This document shows positions 1-7,049 of a stretch of 18,112 nt of DNA, one piece after another. The DNA comes from JBFWNZ01 sp050250795. GTDB lineage: Bacteria > Pseudomonadota > Alphaproteobacteria > UBA8366. The notes beneath the pieces are model-generated. The model was given only the letters and a program-made list of their open reading frames with translations, made no database searches and had not been told where the DNA came from. How positions within the stretch are numbered: the stretch's first letter is position 1; the number at the start of each line of letters is the position of its first letter. The position numbers and the translations under genes were made by a program. Where the stretch lies: assembly GCA_050250795.1 (NCBI GenBank), contig JBFWNZ010000037.1:1-18112 (forward strand). Reading direction: 5' to 3'.

Positions 1-73
1 GAAACCCTTGAGGGGGCGGCTCCTGTCCTTCATAGGGCGAGCCGATGATATCGCCCGCAATCGCGCCGATCAC
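1..73 (-). CDS. ADP-ribosylglycohydrolase family protein, N-terminus only (partial)
   Basis: The minus strand from 73 to the left edge reads VIGAIAGDIIGSPYEGQEPP and a few more residues (V is the GTG initiator). The block GAIAGDIIGSPYE is characteristic of the N-terminus of the ADP-ribosylglycohydrolase (DraG/ARH) superfamily, whose members use a binuclear metal centre to remove ADP-ribose from proteins or small molecules. The GTG start overlaps the TGA stop of the upstream PrcB-like gene as GTGA (70-73), so the two are probably translationally coupled. Only 24 codons lie in the window, so the metal-binding residues further downstream cannot be checked and the true substrate is unknown. The identification rests on one short motif, but both the motif and its position at a start codon fit well. 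Confidence 0.68.
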   Translation of the reverse strand, partial: MIGAIAGDIIGSPYEGQEPPPQGF

Positions 74-579
74 CGCGCGGTTCCGCCGACACAGGCTTCG
101 CCGAACTCCGCCAGTCGCATCCCCTCGGAACTGGGAATGACCGGCCCGCTGTTCCGTCCGGATAACGTCGTTTCGAAGACTGTGGGTTTCGTTGTCGCAG
201 GCAGCAGTTCCACGGTCCACGGAAAGGTGATCATCTTTATCACGATAGCGTTCGGCGCCGGCTGTTCCTCGGTAAACTGCACGACGCGTAGGCACTCCCG
301 ATCCTCGAATCCGTCCACCGACACCGAGAACCCGCCACTGGATCGGAAGCCCAGGAAGACGGCAACACCCATCCTTCCGGCCGGCAATGGGTATGGCGGT
401 GTCTGTCCGACCGCGGTCCATATGGCGGCCCATTCGATGTCCGTTCGTGCAACCCTTACGGCGGGATCCGGCTGACTGGAATGCTGTCCCGACCAGGATT
501 GGACCGTGACGGCATGAGCCGGAATGGTCACCGAAAAGCAGAGCAGCAGCGCAATCAGCCGAGAGTAGAATATCGACAT
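70..579 (-). CDS. Exported PrcB-C-like domain protein
   Basis: This 169-residue protein starts with a classical signal peptide (MSIFYSRLIALLLCFSVTIP followed by AHA), with predicted cleavage after about residue 23, so it should act outside the cytoplasm. The mature part has the pattern of the PrcB C-terminal domain: an EWAAIW segment, a hydrophobic VAVFLGFRSSGGFSV strand resembling the family's 'flG.rptGGysv' core, and a later segment ending in strands around FPWTVELLPA. The founding PrcB protein belongs to a spirochete surface protease complex, but most bacterial homologues have no assigned role. I chose the ATG at 579 because an upstream in-frame ATG at 648 would add an N-terminal tail before the signal peptide. 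The stop overlaps the GTG of the ADP-ribosylglycohydrolase-like gene, giving a two-gene unit. The specific function is unknown. Confidence 0.75.
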   Translation of the reverse strand: MSIFYSRLIALLLCFSVTIPAHAVTVQSWSGQHSSQPDPAVRVARTDIEWAAIWTAVGQTPPYPLPAGRMGVAVFLGFRSSGGFSVSVDGFEDRECLRVVQFTEEQPAPNAIVIKMITFPWTVELLPATTKPTVFETTLSGRNSGPVIPSSEGMRLAEFGEACVGGTAR

Positions 580-625
580 GTCTGTCGTGTGTCCCAAAGG
601 CGTCGGTGGCAATCGGGAGTTCTGC

Positions 626-650
626 CCATGTCCCGTATGGACGGACATGG
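626..650. promoter_or_regulatory. Inverted repeat in divergent promoter region, candidate operator
   Basis: CCATGTCC (626-633) and GGACATGG (643-650) form perfect 8-bp arms around a 9-nt spacer. The repeat lies between the divergent starts at 579 (minus) and 766 (plus), where a shared operator would be expected. No matching regulator is encoded nearby, and no clear -35/-10 pair was picked out. Confidence 0.4.
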
Positions 651-765
651 CGCCGATTTCCGGCCGGTCGACTTTCGTCTGCGGACGGTCGGGTCCGCTT
701 GTTCTTGCCAGGCCGACGCGTCAGGAAAGTCCTTGGTGCGGGAAACGCCGATTTGTGTCCGTCCA

Positions 766-1467
766 ATGACGTCGAACGATCCGACCGGAACGCCCCCAGG
801 TGCGATGAGCGACCCGCTGTTTACCGATCTTCTCGATCCGCCCGATCCCGGGCGTATTGCAGAACTGCTGTCCAAGGTTTCCCTGGAGACCATCTCTGTC
901 GCATTGGCGGGCGGCCAGAGGAGCGAGGCAGAAAGCCTTTTGGGATGGATCAATCGGAAGGCCGGCGGGCTTATTCGTGACGAGATGCATATGCGGGGCC
1001 GCCCCGACGCCGCCCAGGTCGAACGATGCCGCGCCGAGATCGTTGCGGCCATGCAACCCACGAAGCCGAGGCGCGGACGCTGGAGCGGTCCCTTTGCCGC
1101 GACCCTGAAGCGTATCTGGACTCTCTATGGAGCCGAGGGCGTTGCGAAAGCCAACGACGATCTGGCGCTTCGCCAGCTACGCTGGGCCATGCGAGATTTG
1201 AAGGGGCGCCCGCCGGAGGAGTTTCTCGTCCGATTGTTGGTCGATGACATCGCCGAGATGATGGCAAAGGCGACGCAGGCGGCCGAGGACCTGGAACTGG
1301 TCGCGGGATTGCCCGATCTCCCGGTGTGGAGAATCGAGACAGTCCTGCGGGAAGATCGCTTTTCGGGCAATGAATACGATGTGGATATCGAGTGCGATGG
1401 CCTGTTCGATCTGAGCGAACTTCGGGAACGCGCGCGAAGCTCGGGCTCGATGGGTTCATCCGGATAG
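766..1467 (+). CDS. Protein with FliG C-terminal-like domain, role unknown
   Basis: The protein has 233 residues with no signal peptide or membrane segment, so it is probably cytoplasmic. Residues around 20-95 resemble the C-terminal half of the flagellar rotor protein FliG. They show a 'L..vsletis.AL.GG...EAE.LL..INRKAG.LIRDEM...G' pattern followed by 'AQVERCRAEIVAAM', which mirrors FliG segments of the type 'LALALKGA...MSKRAAEMLKEDLE..GPV...DVEEAQ..IV'. The rest (about 100-233) is helical and acidic near the end and matches nothing I know. No flagellar or chemotaxis genes are in the window, so this is not evidence of a motor gene. The start is uncertain: ATG 766 and ATG 805 are both possible and neither has a strong ribosome binding site. 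The gene is divergent from the PrcB-like gene and convergent with the TPR operon. The FliG resemblance was made by eye. Confidence 0.6.
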   Translation: MTSNDPTGTPPGAMSDPLFTDLLDPPDPGRIAELLSKVSLETISVALAGGQRSEAESLLGWINRKAGGLIRDEMHMRGRPDAAQVERCRAEIVAAMQPTKPRRGRWSGPFAATLKRIWTLYGAEGVAKANDDLALRQLRWAMRDLKGRPPEEFLVRLLVDDIAEMMAKATQAAEDLELVAGLPDLPVWRIETVLREDRFSGNEYDVDIECDGLFDLSELRERARSSGSMGSSG

Positions 1468-1530
1468 TTTCATCAATCCCATATGTTTGGCCTTTTTCAT
1501 CCGGTGGGGTCGCAAACCCGGAAAGACGGG

Positions 1531-2574
1531 TCACCGTAGATTGACGACCGATATGTAGACGTGGATGCCCTGGAGCGTACGCAGCGCCAGATGGGTCGGC
1601 GAAATGGGCTGTTCCAGCGCCTCGCGCTCCAACCGTTGGATGGCAAGATTTACGTCGCCGCCAGCAGCACGCAGAGCCTCCTCAGCGCGTTGATTGCGGG
1701 CCACGACTGTGGCCAGTGTGGACGGTTCGTCTGGGCGGGAGATTCGTTCGGGGACGAAATTGCCGGCAAGAGAAGCCCGGTCTATGGCGTCTTTCGGCAG
1801 GAAGAACCGGTCGAGGTCCGCTTGCGACGGCGCCCGGGGCGACGCCCCGACGAGTTCCGCGGCATAGCGCATCCCGGTCAGATAACTCGCTGCCTGCTCC
1901 ACATCGTATTGCGGCGCGGCGGAATTCTGGGCGAGGCGGTACAGGATGCGCTCTCCGTTACGCAGGTCGCCCACACTGCTGTCCAAGGCGTCGAAAACCA
2001 ATTTTGCGACGTCGGCGCCGAGGCGCATGACCTCTTTACGCGGAATCGCCGATACGCGGATCGTCAGCGGTGCGGGCGGTTCCTTGATCACGAGGCCCTT
2101 CTGACGGGGCGTTCCGGTACCGCGATTCGGGTCGTACACCCCCTCTTGCAAAGCACAGCCATAGGCGTTGACGGTTCCGCCAGGGGAAGGCGGAGATATC
2201 TGGGTGAGGGTCCATGCCTGCCGGCATTCCGCCCACAGATCCTGGCGGCGCATCTCGTAGCGCGCGCGCTCCTGATCGTAGCGTTCCCACTCGCTTTCCA
2301 AATCGTCACGCCAAGTCTTGCACGTTGCCATCTTCGCGCTGTCGCTGGTCTTGACCAGGCTGCATTCCGCGTGCTGGGTACGGATGGAATCTTCCAGCGC
2401 CGCAGCCCGCGTGTTGAGGGCCTGCCCGGACAGCCAGAGAGATTTGAACGTGTCTCCGGTGCCGTCCGGAATGTCCAGGTTCGGGCGTTCGATCAATTCG
2501 TTCGCGGATGCAGGACAAAGCAGGAGAGCAGATGTCGCGACGAGCAGAACGGCCTTGGAAAATCCTGCGTTCAT
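1531..2574 (-). CDS. Hypothetical exported protein, third gene of TPR operon
   Basis: The protein has 347 residues. The N-terminus (MNAGFSKAVLLVATSALLLC, then PASA) is a good signal peptide with an AxA-type cleavage site near residue 24, so it is probably periplasmic. The mature protein has a charged helical stretch rich in W, E and R (about residues 60-110), four to five scattered cysteines that could form disulfides, a proline-rich middle, and a C-terminal helical region. I recognise no family. The start at 2574 is supported by the ATGA overlap with the stop of the upstream gene (2571-2574), which implies translational coupling. It is the last gene of a three-gene minus-strand operon, and its likely partners are the two TPR proteins encoded upstream. 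A function in the envelope is inference from the signal peptide and neighbours only. Confidence 0.8.
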   Translation of the reverse strand: MNAGFSKAVLLVATSALLLCPASANELIERPNLDIPDGTGDTFKSLWLSGQALNTRAAALEDSIRTQHAECSLVKTSDSAKMATCKTWRDDLESEWERYDQERARYEMRRQDLWAECRQAWTLTQISPPSPGGTVNAYGCALQEGVYDPNRGTGTPRQKGLVIKEPPAPLTIRVSAIPRKEVMRLGADVAKLVFDALDSSVGDLRNGERILYRLAQNSAAPQYDVEQAASYLTGMRYAAELVGASPRAPSQADLDRFFLPKDAIDRASLAGNFVPERISRPDEPSTLATVVARNQRAEEALRAAGGDVNLAIQRLEREALEQPISPTHLALRTLQGIHVYISVVNLR

Positions 2575-4010
2575 GAGCCTTCTCCCGAACTGGGGCGCAT
2601 GACCGTCTCGTACAGCGCCTCGTAGCGATCCAATGCGAAATGAAGGAGCCAAAGATAGTCCATGCCGATTTCGGCGAGGCGGAGCGGAATTTTGTCGGCC
2701 AAGTCGTAGCGTTGCTCCAGCGCCTCGAATTCCCTCGCGAACGGTGAACGATGTCCGCCAATCGCCAGCGCGCGCCCGGCCGGCAGTTCGATCGTTCGGT
2801 AAAGAAGGTCGGCGCTCCAATCGAGAGCCGGCACCTCGTTATTGCCGCCTTCGCGCGGGGGTACATTGTCCAGGATGGATTTGTCGAATGGCCAGCCGCC
2901 GTTCGATCCGCGTTCCGTCGGTAAAGGCCTGGGGCCGAAAAGATGCGGCGGCAGCGGGCACAGGTAATCCGTTTGTGTCCCATCGAGCCACTCGTTCCCG
3001 GTATCCCACCAGTCGTCGCGCGTGTAGGGCCAGGCCGCACGATGCCGCGCCATCGTGATGGCTAGCAGGGCCTGCGCATGCAGCTGTAGATACTCATTGT
3101 AGCGAAGCGTCTCCAGCGGCGTGACCCGCTGGCAGCGTCGTTCCGTCACCGGCGGCAAGCCGCGCAGTCCGGGATGCGTCGTCACTTGCCGGCAGGGCGG
3201 AGGCGGCCGGAGGGCCGAGCACAACTGGTCGATTTCTTCCAAGGTCAGAGAATCGCTCAGGGCATATGCAGCCCGGTCCGCGAGTTCGAACAGCCTCCGC
3301 GCGTCGTCGTGGCGGTGTTCTTCCAATCGCTCCGTTGCTGAGTTTGCAAATACGACGGCAGCAAGCAGCGAATCCGTCTGGGTGACGCGCTCAAGGAATG
3401 AGGGCGGTCCAGGCGGTCCGCGCATGTCCGCGATTCGGCGGGTCGGAGCCTGGGCGATCAATCGCAAGACTTCGGCGCGTTCCGGTGAGCCTGGCGGAAA
3501 ATTGCCGGCGATGGACCAAGCCATCGAAAGAATGGCTTCTGCAGCGCCCTGAAGCTCGAGCAGCCGCTGGCCGAATTCCAAGGTGACAGACGGAGTGCGG
3601 CCCCGTTCCTCATCCTCGGCGGTGAAGATCGCCAGATGAACGACGGCCCCGAACACATTGCCGGCATACTGATGGGCCTTGGCGCGGGCATAGTGCAGCC
3701 CTGGATCGTAGGGGGCGATCTCGCCAGCAGCGTCGAATGCGTCGGCGGCTTGCTCCCACAGGCCTGCGGCACCGGCTTTGATCCCCTCCTGAAAGCGGGC
3801 CTGCGCGTCTGCCGGCAGCGTCACTGGACCGGATAGTATCGAACTGATCCGGTAGATCAGCCGTTCGGCGCCGCTCGTCCGGTAAAACCCGGCCGGTGCC
3901 ACTTGCGCCTGTTCGGTGACACGCGGCGGTCGATCGGGCGTCAGCAGGGGCGCAACCGCGCCGAGAAGCACGCCGGCGAGGGCCAGAATGACGATGATCT
4001 CACGACGCAT
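2571..4010 (-). CDS. Membrane-anchored TPR-like protein, function unknown
   Basis: The protein has 479 residues. Residues 5-24 (IIVILALAGVLLGAVAPLL) form a single hydrophobic segment after MRRE, so it is either a signal anchor or an uncleaved signal peptide with the body in the periplasm. Residues about 68-115 (ARFQEGIKAGAAGLWEQAAD, then AFDAAGEIAPYDPGLHYARA) have the spacing of tetratricopeptide repeats, and helical repeats probably continue through about residue 245. The C-terminal half contains several cysteines and a WPYTRDDWWDTGNEW aromatic patch, with no known domain. The gene starts 9 nt downstream of the preceding TPR gene's stop and overlaps the next gene by ATGA, so the three are almost certainly one operon. 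TPR domains mediate protein contacts, so a scaffold or assembly role is plausible but not shown. Confidence 0.8.
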   Translation of the reverse strand: MRREIIVILALAGVLLGAVAPLLTPDRPPRVTEQAQVAPAGFYRTSGAERLIYRISSILSGPVTLPADAQARFQEGIKAGAAGLWEQAADAFDAAGEIAPYDPGLHYARAKAHQYAGNVFGAVVHLAIFTAEDEERGRTPSVTLEFGQRLLELQGAAEAILSMAWSIAGNFPPGSPERAEVLRLIAQAPTRRIADMRGPPGPPSFLERVTQTDSLLAAVVFANSATERLEEHRHDDARRLFELADRAAYALSDSLTLEEIDQLCSALRPPPPCRQVTTHPGLRGLPPVTERRCQRVTPLETLRYNEYLQLHAQALLAITMARHRAAWPYTRDDWWDTGNEWLDGTQTDYLCPLPPHLFGPRPLPTERGSNGGWPFDKSILDNVPPREGGNNEVPALDWSADLLYRTIELPAGRALAIGGHRSPFAREFEALEQRYDLADKIPLRLAEIGMDYLWLLHFALDRYEALYETVMRPSSGEGS

Positions 4011-4019
4011 GTCCGTCCG

Positions 4020-5489
4020 TCATTCCCTTGAGCCGGCAGGAATCCGGGGCGGCGGAGGTTCGCTCGACCGCTTGGGCCTGAAGGCGAGGTTCACTGTGGA
4101 TTCGATCGCCTCGGCGCGGACGATGTTGACCTGCTCGACAAGCTTTTGCTGTTTCGCTGCCTCCTTCTTCTGCGCGGCTGGAGGCGCGCTTGCGGCCGCG
4201 GTCTTGCTTGCCGCAATCTCGGCCAGCAAGGTCTCTTCCTTCTTTAGGAACCCGCCGTGCGCGCGGTTGAATTCGGCGAGCGATCCGGCGGCATCGGGCC
4301 GATCTTCACGCGACGCCTCGGGCGCATGTGTCGGCTTTGTGATCGGCCCATCCCGCATGGCACCTGCTTGCGGCGGGATATTGTCGTTGCCGACAATCGC
4401 GGGAAACCGCTCGCCTGCGCCGGGGTTGAAGATGAACGGATCGCCCGCCTGGGAGGTGGCGCCTTCCTTCGACGACTTACCCGCTGTGGCGATGCTTTGC
4501 CCTTGGGTGAGATAGGCTTGTCCCCACGCTCCGCCGCCCGCGCCGCTGAACTGTGCACGCAACTGATCGCCGACGTGGCTGAGGCGATCCATTATGGCCG
4601 ACGGGTCGGTCGGCGGCGGGAGCAGCACGTCTTCGACTGGTTGGGTGGCGTCTCGGATCTGCGCGGTGCGCCGTGCCTTGGCATAGTCCAGAAATGCGCG
4701 CGCTTCGGCATTCCCCGGATCGACGATCAGAATTTTTTCGAAATCGACGATCGCCTCCTCGACCATGCCTCGTGACAATCGCTCGCGTCCCCGCTCGGTG
4801 GTCTGGCGGATCGCTTGCGCCCGCTCCCGCGCTTCGGTTTCCCGTTGCTCCGCCGCACGCCGTTCGGCCTCCGCCCTTTCCCTGCGGGCGGTCTCCTGCC
4901 GTGCCATCCAGTCCCAAAGGTTGCGGTAGTTCTTCGAGCCTATCTCGTCGCTCCGTTCGTGGGCCACGCGATAGGCTTCCAGCGCCTCTGAATAGCGGCC
5001 CATCTGTTCCAGGACGTAGCCCAAGTTGGTCCAGGCTGCTCCGAAGCTCGGGTCCAGCCGCACCGCCTCTCGGAAGAAGAATTCCGCTTCGGCGTAGCGC
5101 TGCTGCTGCATCGTGGCATAGCCGTTGTTGAAATGCGGTTGTGCCGTGTCGCGCGGTGTCGGTTCGTAGAACTGCGTCCATCCGTCGTTGCCGCCGCGCG
5201 TCGGAGGGTTCCAATCGCCCATGCAGGGTTGGGGCGGGCAGGTGGGGCATGCCTGGCCGCTGATGCAGCCAGCCCTTGCGGAGTTGGGCGCGAGTCCGAG
5301 CAAGAAAATGGAGGCAAGCGCCAAGGCGATGCCGACCTTGCTCAGGTCATCCGGCCTCGCCGTCCCGACGGCGTCTGACGAGGCGCGGCCATGCGACTGC
5401 CGCAGCGGCGGAATGCGCCGTTCGATCGCGGGGTGGAGATATTGGCCGACCAGCGCACCGATACTGAGGTTCCGCAGGCGGCTTCTCAT
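4020..5489 (-). CDS. TPR and coiled-coil protein with N-terminal export signal, function unknown
   Basis: The protein has 489 residues. It has a long N-terminal region of about 50 residues and then a hydrophobic segment (KVGIALALASIFLLGLAPNS, then ARA), so it is exported or anchored. Just after the segment comes a cysteine-rich stretch CISGQACPTCPPQPC. Two TPR units are clear at about residues 118-185 (NNGYATMQQQRYAEAEFFFR, and GAAWTNLGYVLEQMGRYSEA). A highly charged R/E/A-rich coiled coil follows (about 195-235), then a further TPR-like unit (GMVEEAIVDFEKILIVDPGN). The C-terminal half is low-complexity, Ala/Pro/Lys-rich and probably disordered. GAGG lies 7 nt before ATG 5489, supporting this start. 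It is the first gene of the three-gene operon. No enzymatic motif is present. Confidence 0.82.
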   Translation of the reverse strand: MRSRLRNLSIGALVGQYLHPAIERRIPPLRQSHGRASSDAVGTARPDDLSKVGIALALASIFLLGLAPNSARAGCISGQACPTCPPQPCMGDWNPPTRGGNDGWTQFYEPTPRDTAQPHFNNGYATMQQQRYAEAEFFFREAVRLDPSFGAAWTNLGYVLEQMGRYSEALEAYRVAHERSDEIGSKNYRNLWDWMARQETARRERAEAERRAAEQRETEARERAQAIRQTTERGRERLSRGMVEEAIVDFEKILIVDPGNAEARAFLDYAKARRTAQIRDATQPVEDVLLPPPTDPSAIMDRLSHVGDQLRAQFSGAGGGAWGQAYLTQGQSIATAGKSSKEGATSQAGDPFIFNPGAGERFPAIVGNDNIPPQAGAMRDGPITKPTHAPEASREDRPDAAGSLAEFNRAHGGFLKKEETLLAEIAASKTAAASAPPAAQKKEAAKQQKLVEQVNIVRAEAIESTVNLAFRPKRSSEPPPPRIPAGSRE

Positions 5490-5873
5490 GTGACAGCCTC
5501 AGACGTCTGGATTTCCGTCTCCTTACAGACGGACGTTCACAGAAATTTCTGAATTCGTGTGGTTCGCGAGCGCGGAAGAACATTGTCGAACAGGCGCGAG
5601 ACGCTTGGCAATATGATGTTGCCAGGCGATACCGGTGTCCTCGACATGCCGCGGACGCAAGGTACATATGAAGTGTCGGCCCTTGTGCCGGTCCCGTGGG
5701 GCGAAGACATTTTCGATCAAGGCGGGCTCGTGATCGCCTGCGGGAGCGGACAGCTTATAGCGGGTTGACGCAGTTCGATCTCTAAGGCGACGAGACGTTC
5801 ACTATCCTTGGGGCCGGTCGGCCTATCTTCCCTCGCGATGAAAAATGCCGGATGGATCGGGAGAAGCGCAAAG
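5490..5873. other. Intergenic region between divergent TPR operon and dioxygenase gene
   Basis: This 384-bp gap separates two divergent transcription units. Short reading frames exist on both strands (for example 5559-5768 plus and 5523-5720 minus), but their products match nothing recognisable and they lack good ribosome binding sites. I treat the region as regulatory. It holds the inverted repeat and palindrome described separately near 5514-5551. Confidence 0.5.
5514..5551. promoter_or_regulatory. Inverted repeat plus 12-bp palindrome upstream of TPR operon
   Basis: TCCGTCT (5514-5520) and AGACGGA (5527-5533) are perfect 7-bp arms around a 6-nt spacer, only about 25 bp upstream of the TPR operon start at 5489. 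Six bases further out is a perfect palindrome CAGAAATTTCTG (5540-5551). The placement suits a repressor operator or a leader hairpin for the minus-strand operon. No cognate regulator is known. Confidence 0.4.
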
Positions 5874-6989
5874 ATGCGTCGCTATGCGAGAACGATTGCG
5901 GATAACACGGCGTGGACACGGGATTCGCTGCTGGGCAGCGACGACTGGATCATCCGTCTCGATGAAACGCAGAAGCGCGAACTTGAACAGGCCCTGCAAA
6001 ATTGGCGACGCCAGGGGGGATTGTACCATCAGGCCAGTCCCGACAGCTTTCCCCTGCCGCATTGGCAGGGGGTGCTCGCCTCGGTGAAGCGCCGGCTGTT
6101 CGACAGGGGGCTGGTTGTCATCAAAGGCTTCCCCGTCGAGACGAATTCCGTGGCCGATTGCAACGACATGTACTGGGGCCTGAGCACGCATCTCGGCGTT
6201 GCGGTCACGCAGAACAACAAGGGCGGCCTGATGATCCCGGTCTATGACCGGGCGTTTCGCGGCGAGACCGCTGAAAAGCAGTTCGGATATTCCTCGAACA
6301 AGGAACTCGAGTTTCACATCGATATGACCGACATCTTCGGCCTGATGTGCATCCATCAAGCGAAGTATGGAGGCGAAACCCGCCTCGCCAGCGCGATTAC
6401 CATCCACAATGAAATGCTCGCGGCGTGCCCCGATCTTCTCGAAGCCCTGTATGACGGCTTCATCTGGATGCGGCGCTATCCCGGTGGCGGGGATTTCAGC
6501 GATCCGATCCCTGCCTTCGCCTGCTCCAACGGAAAAGTGCTCACCCGATTCCATCGCCGTTACATCGATACCGGCGCGGACGTCTCCGGCGTTCCGTTGA
6601 CGCCGCTGCAGCGCGAGGCCCTGGATTATTTCGAATCCCTGCTCGGCAGGCCGGAACTGGTCGCCGAGTTCAGGCTGGAGCCGGGCGATGTCGTCTACAT
6701 CAACAACTACTCCGTGCTGCATGCCAAGAAACCGCACCGGGATGAGGGAGACCGCGACAAGGGGCGGCTGCTCCAGCGTCTGTGGCTCTACATGCAGGAG
6801 TTCGACGGTTACGACCTGACGATGCGCCAAGGGCCTGGCCGCTATGGCGTCGTTGGCCTCACCAGCGCGGAGTGGTGGGCACGTCAGGAGGCCGCACGCC
6901 TGTGGTCCTCGGTCGGTCTGCCGGTTCCCGAGGCCGCCACGACCTTCACCGAAGACTGGCCCGAACTCGAATTTGCGTCCGCACGCTAG
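5874..6989 (+). CDS. TauD/TfdA-family Fe(II)/2-oxoglutarate-dependent dioxygenase
   Basis: The 371-residue protein has the full facial triad and co-substrate residues of the TauD/TfdA clan. The HxD motif is H148-I-D150 (in LEFHIDMTD), the distal histidine is H283 (in NNYSVLHAK), and two arginines, R298 and R302, have the same four-residue spacing as the 2-oxoglutarate-binding arginines of TauD. The family couples decarboxylation of 2-oxoglutarate to oxidation of a substrate using O2, in the cytoplasm. The substrate cannot be assigned. I chose ATG 5874 because GGGAG lies 10 nt upstream and the downstream sequence WTRDSL...DDWIIRL is close to the usual family N-terminus; ATG 5838 would add 12 residues. 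It is convergent with the LysR gene and separate from the monooxygenase operon, but its closeness suggests a shared catabolic theme. Confidence 0.88.
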   Translation: MRRYARTIADNTAWTRDSLLGSDDWIIRLDETQKRELEQALQNWRRQGGLYHQASPDSFPLPHWQGVLASVKRRLFDRGLVVIKGFPVETNSVADCNDMYWGLSTHLGVAVTQNNKGGLMIPVYDRAFRGETAEKQFGYSSNKELEFHIDMTDIFGLMCIHQAKYGGETRLASAITIHNEMLAACPDLLEALYDGFIWMRRYPGGGDFSDPIPAFACSNGKVLTRFHRRYIDTGADVSGVPLTPLQREALDYFESLLGRPELVAEFRLEPGDVVYINNYSVLHAKKPHRDEGDRDKGRLLQRLWLYMQEFDGYDLTMRQGPGRYGVVGLTSAEWWARQEAARLWSSVGLPVPEAATTFTEDWPELEFASAR

Positions 6990-7018
6990 GACGCGGGCGC
7001 TGTTCTGGAGGCGGCAAT

Positions 7019-7044
7019 CGGAAAATCGGCCTTCATATTTTCCG
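7019..7044. terminator. Candidate bidirectional terminator between convergent genes
   Basis: CGGAAAAT (7019-7026) and ATTTTCCG (7037-7044) form perfect 8-bp arms around a 10-nt loop. The hairpin lies in the 60-bp gap between the convergent dioxygenase and LysR genes. Its A/T tract is inside the stem rather than after it, so it is not a textbook intrinsic terminator. Confidence 0.4.
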
Positions 7045-7049
7045 GATGC

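Noticed and set aside
8..475. Plus-strand frame of 155 codons at the left edge
   Set aside because: It is antisense to the PrcB-like gene, whose signal peptide and domain pattern are clear. The plus-strand product is low-complexity and unlike any family.
1502..1536. Stem CGGTG/CACCG with inner ACCCG/CGGGT between convergent genes
   Set aside because: The arms are interrupted by a 9-nt bulge, part lies inside the coding end of the minus-strand gene, and there is no T-run. Too weak to call a terminator.
5523..5768. Small overlapping frames on both strands in the gap before the dioxygenase
   Set aside because: They have no ribosome binding sites, no recognisable product, and overlap each other on opposite strands.
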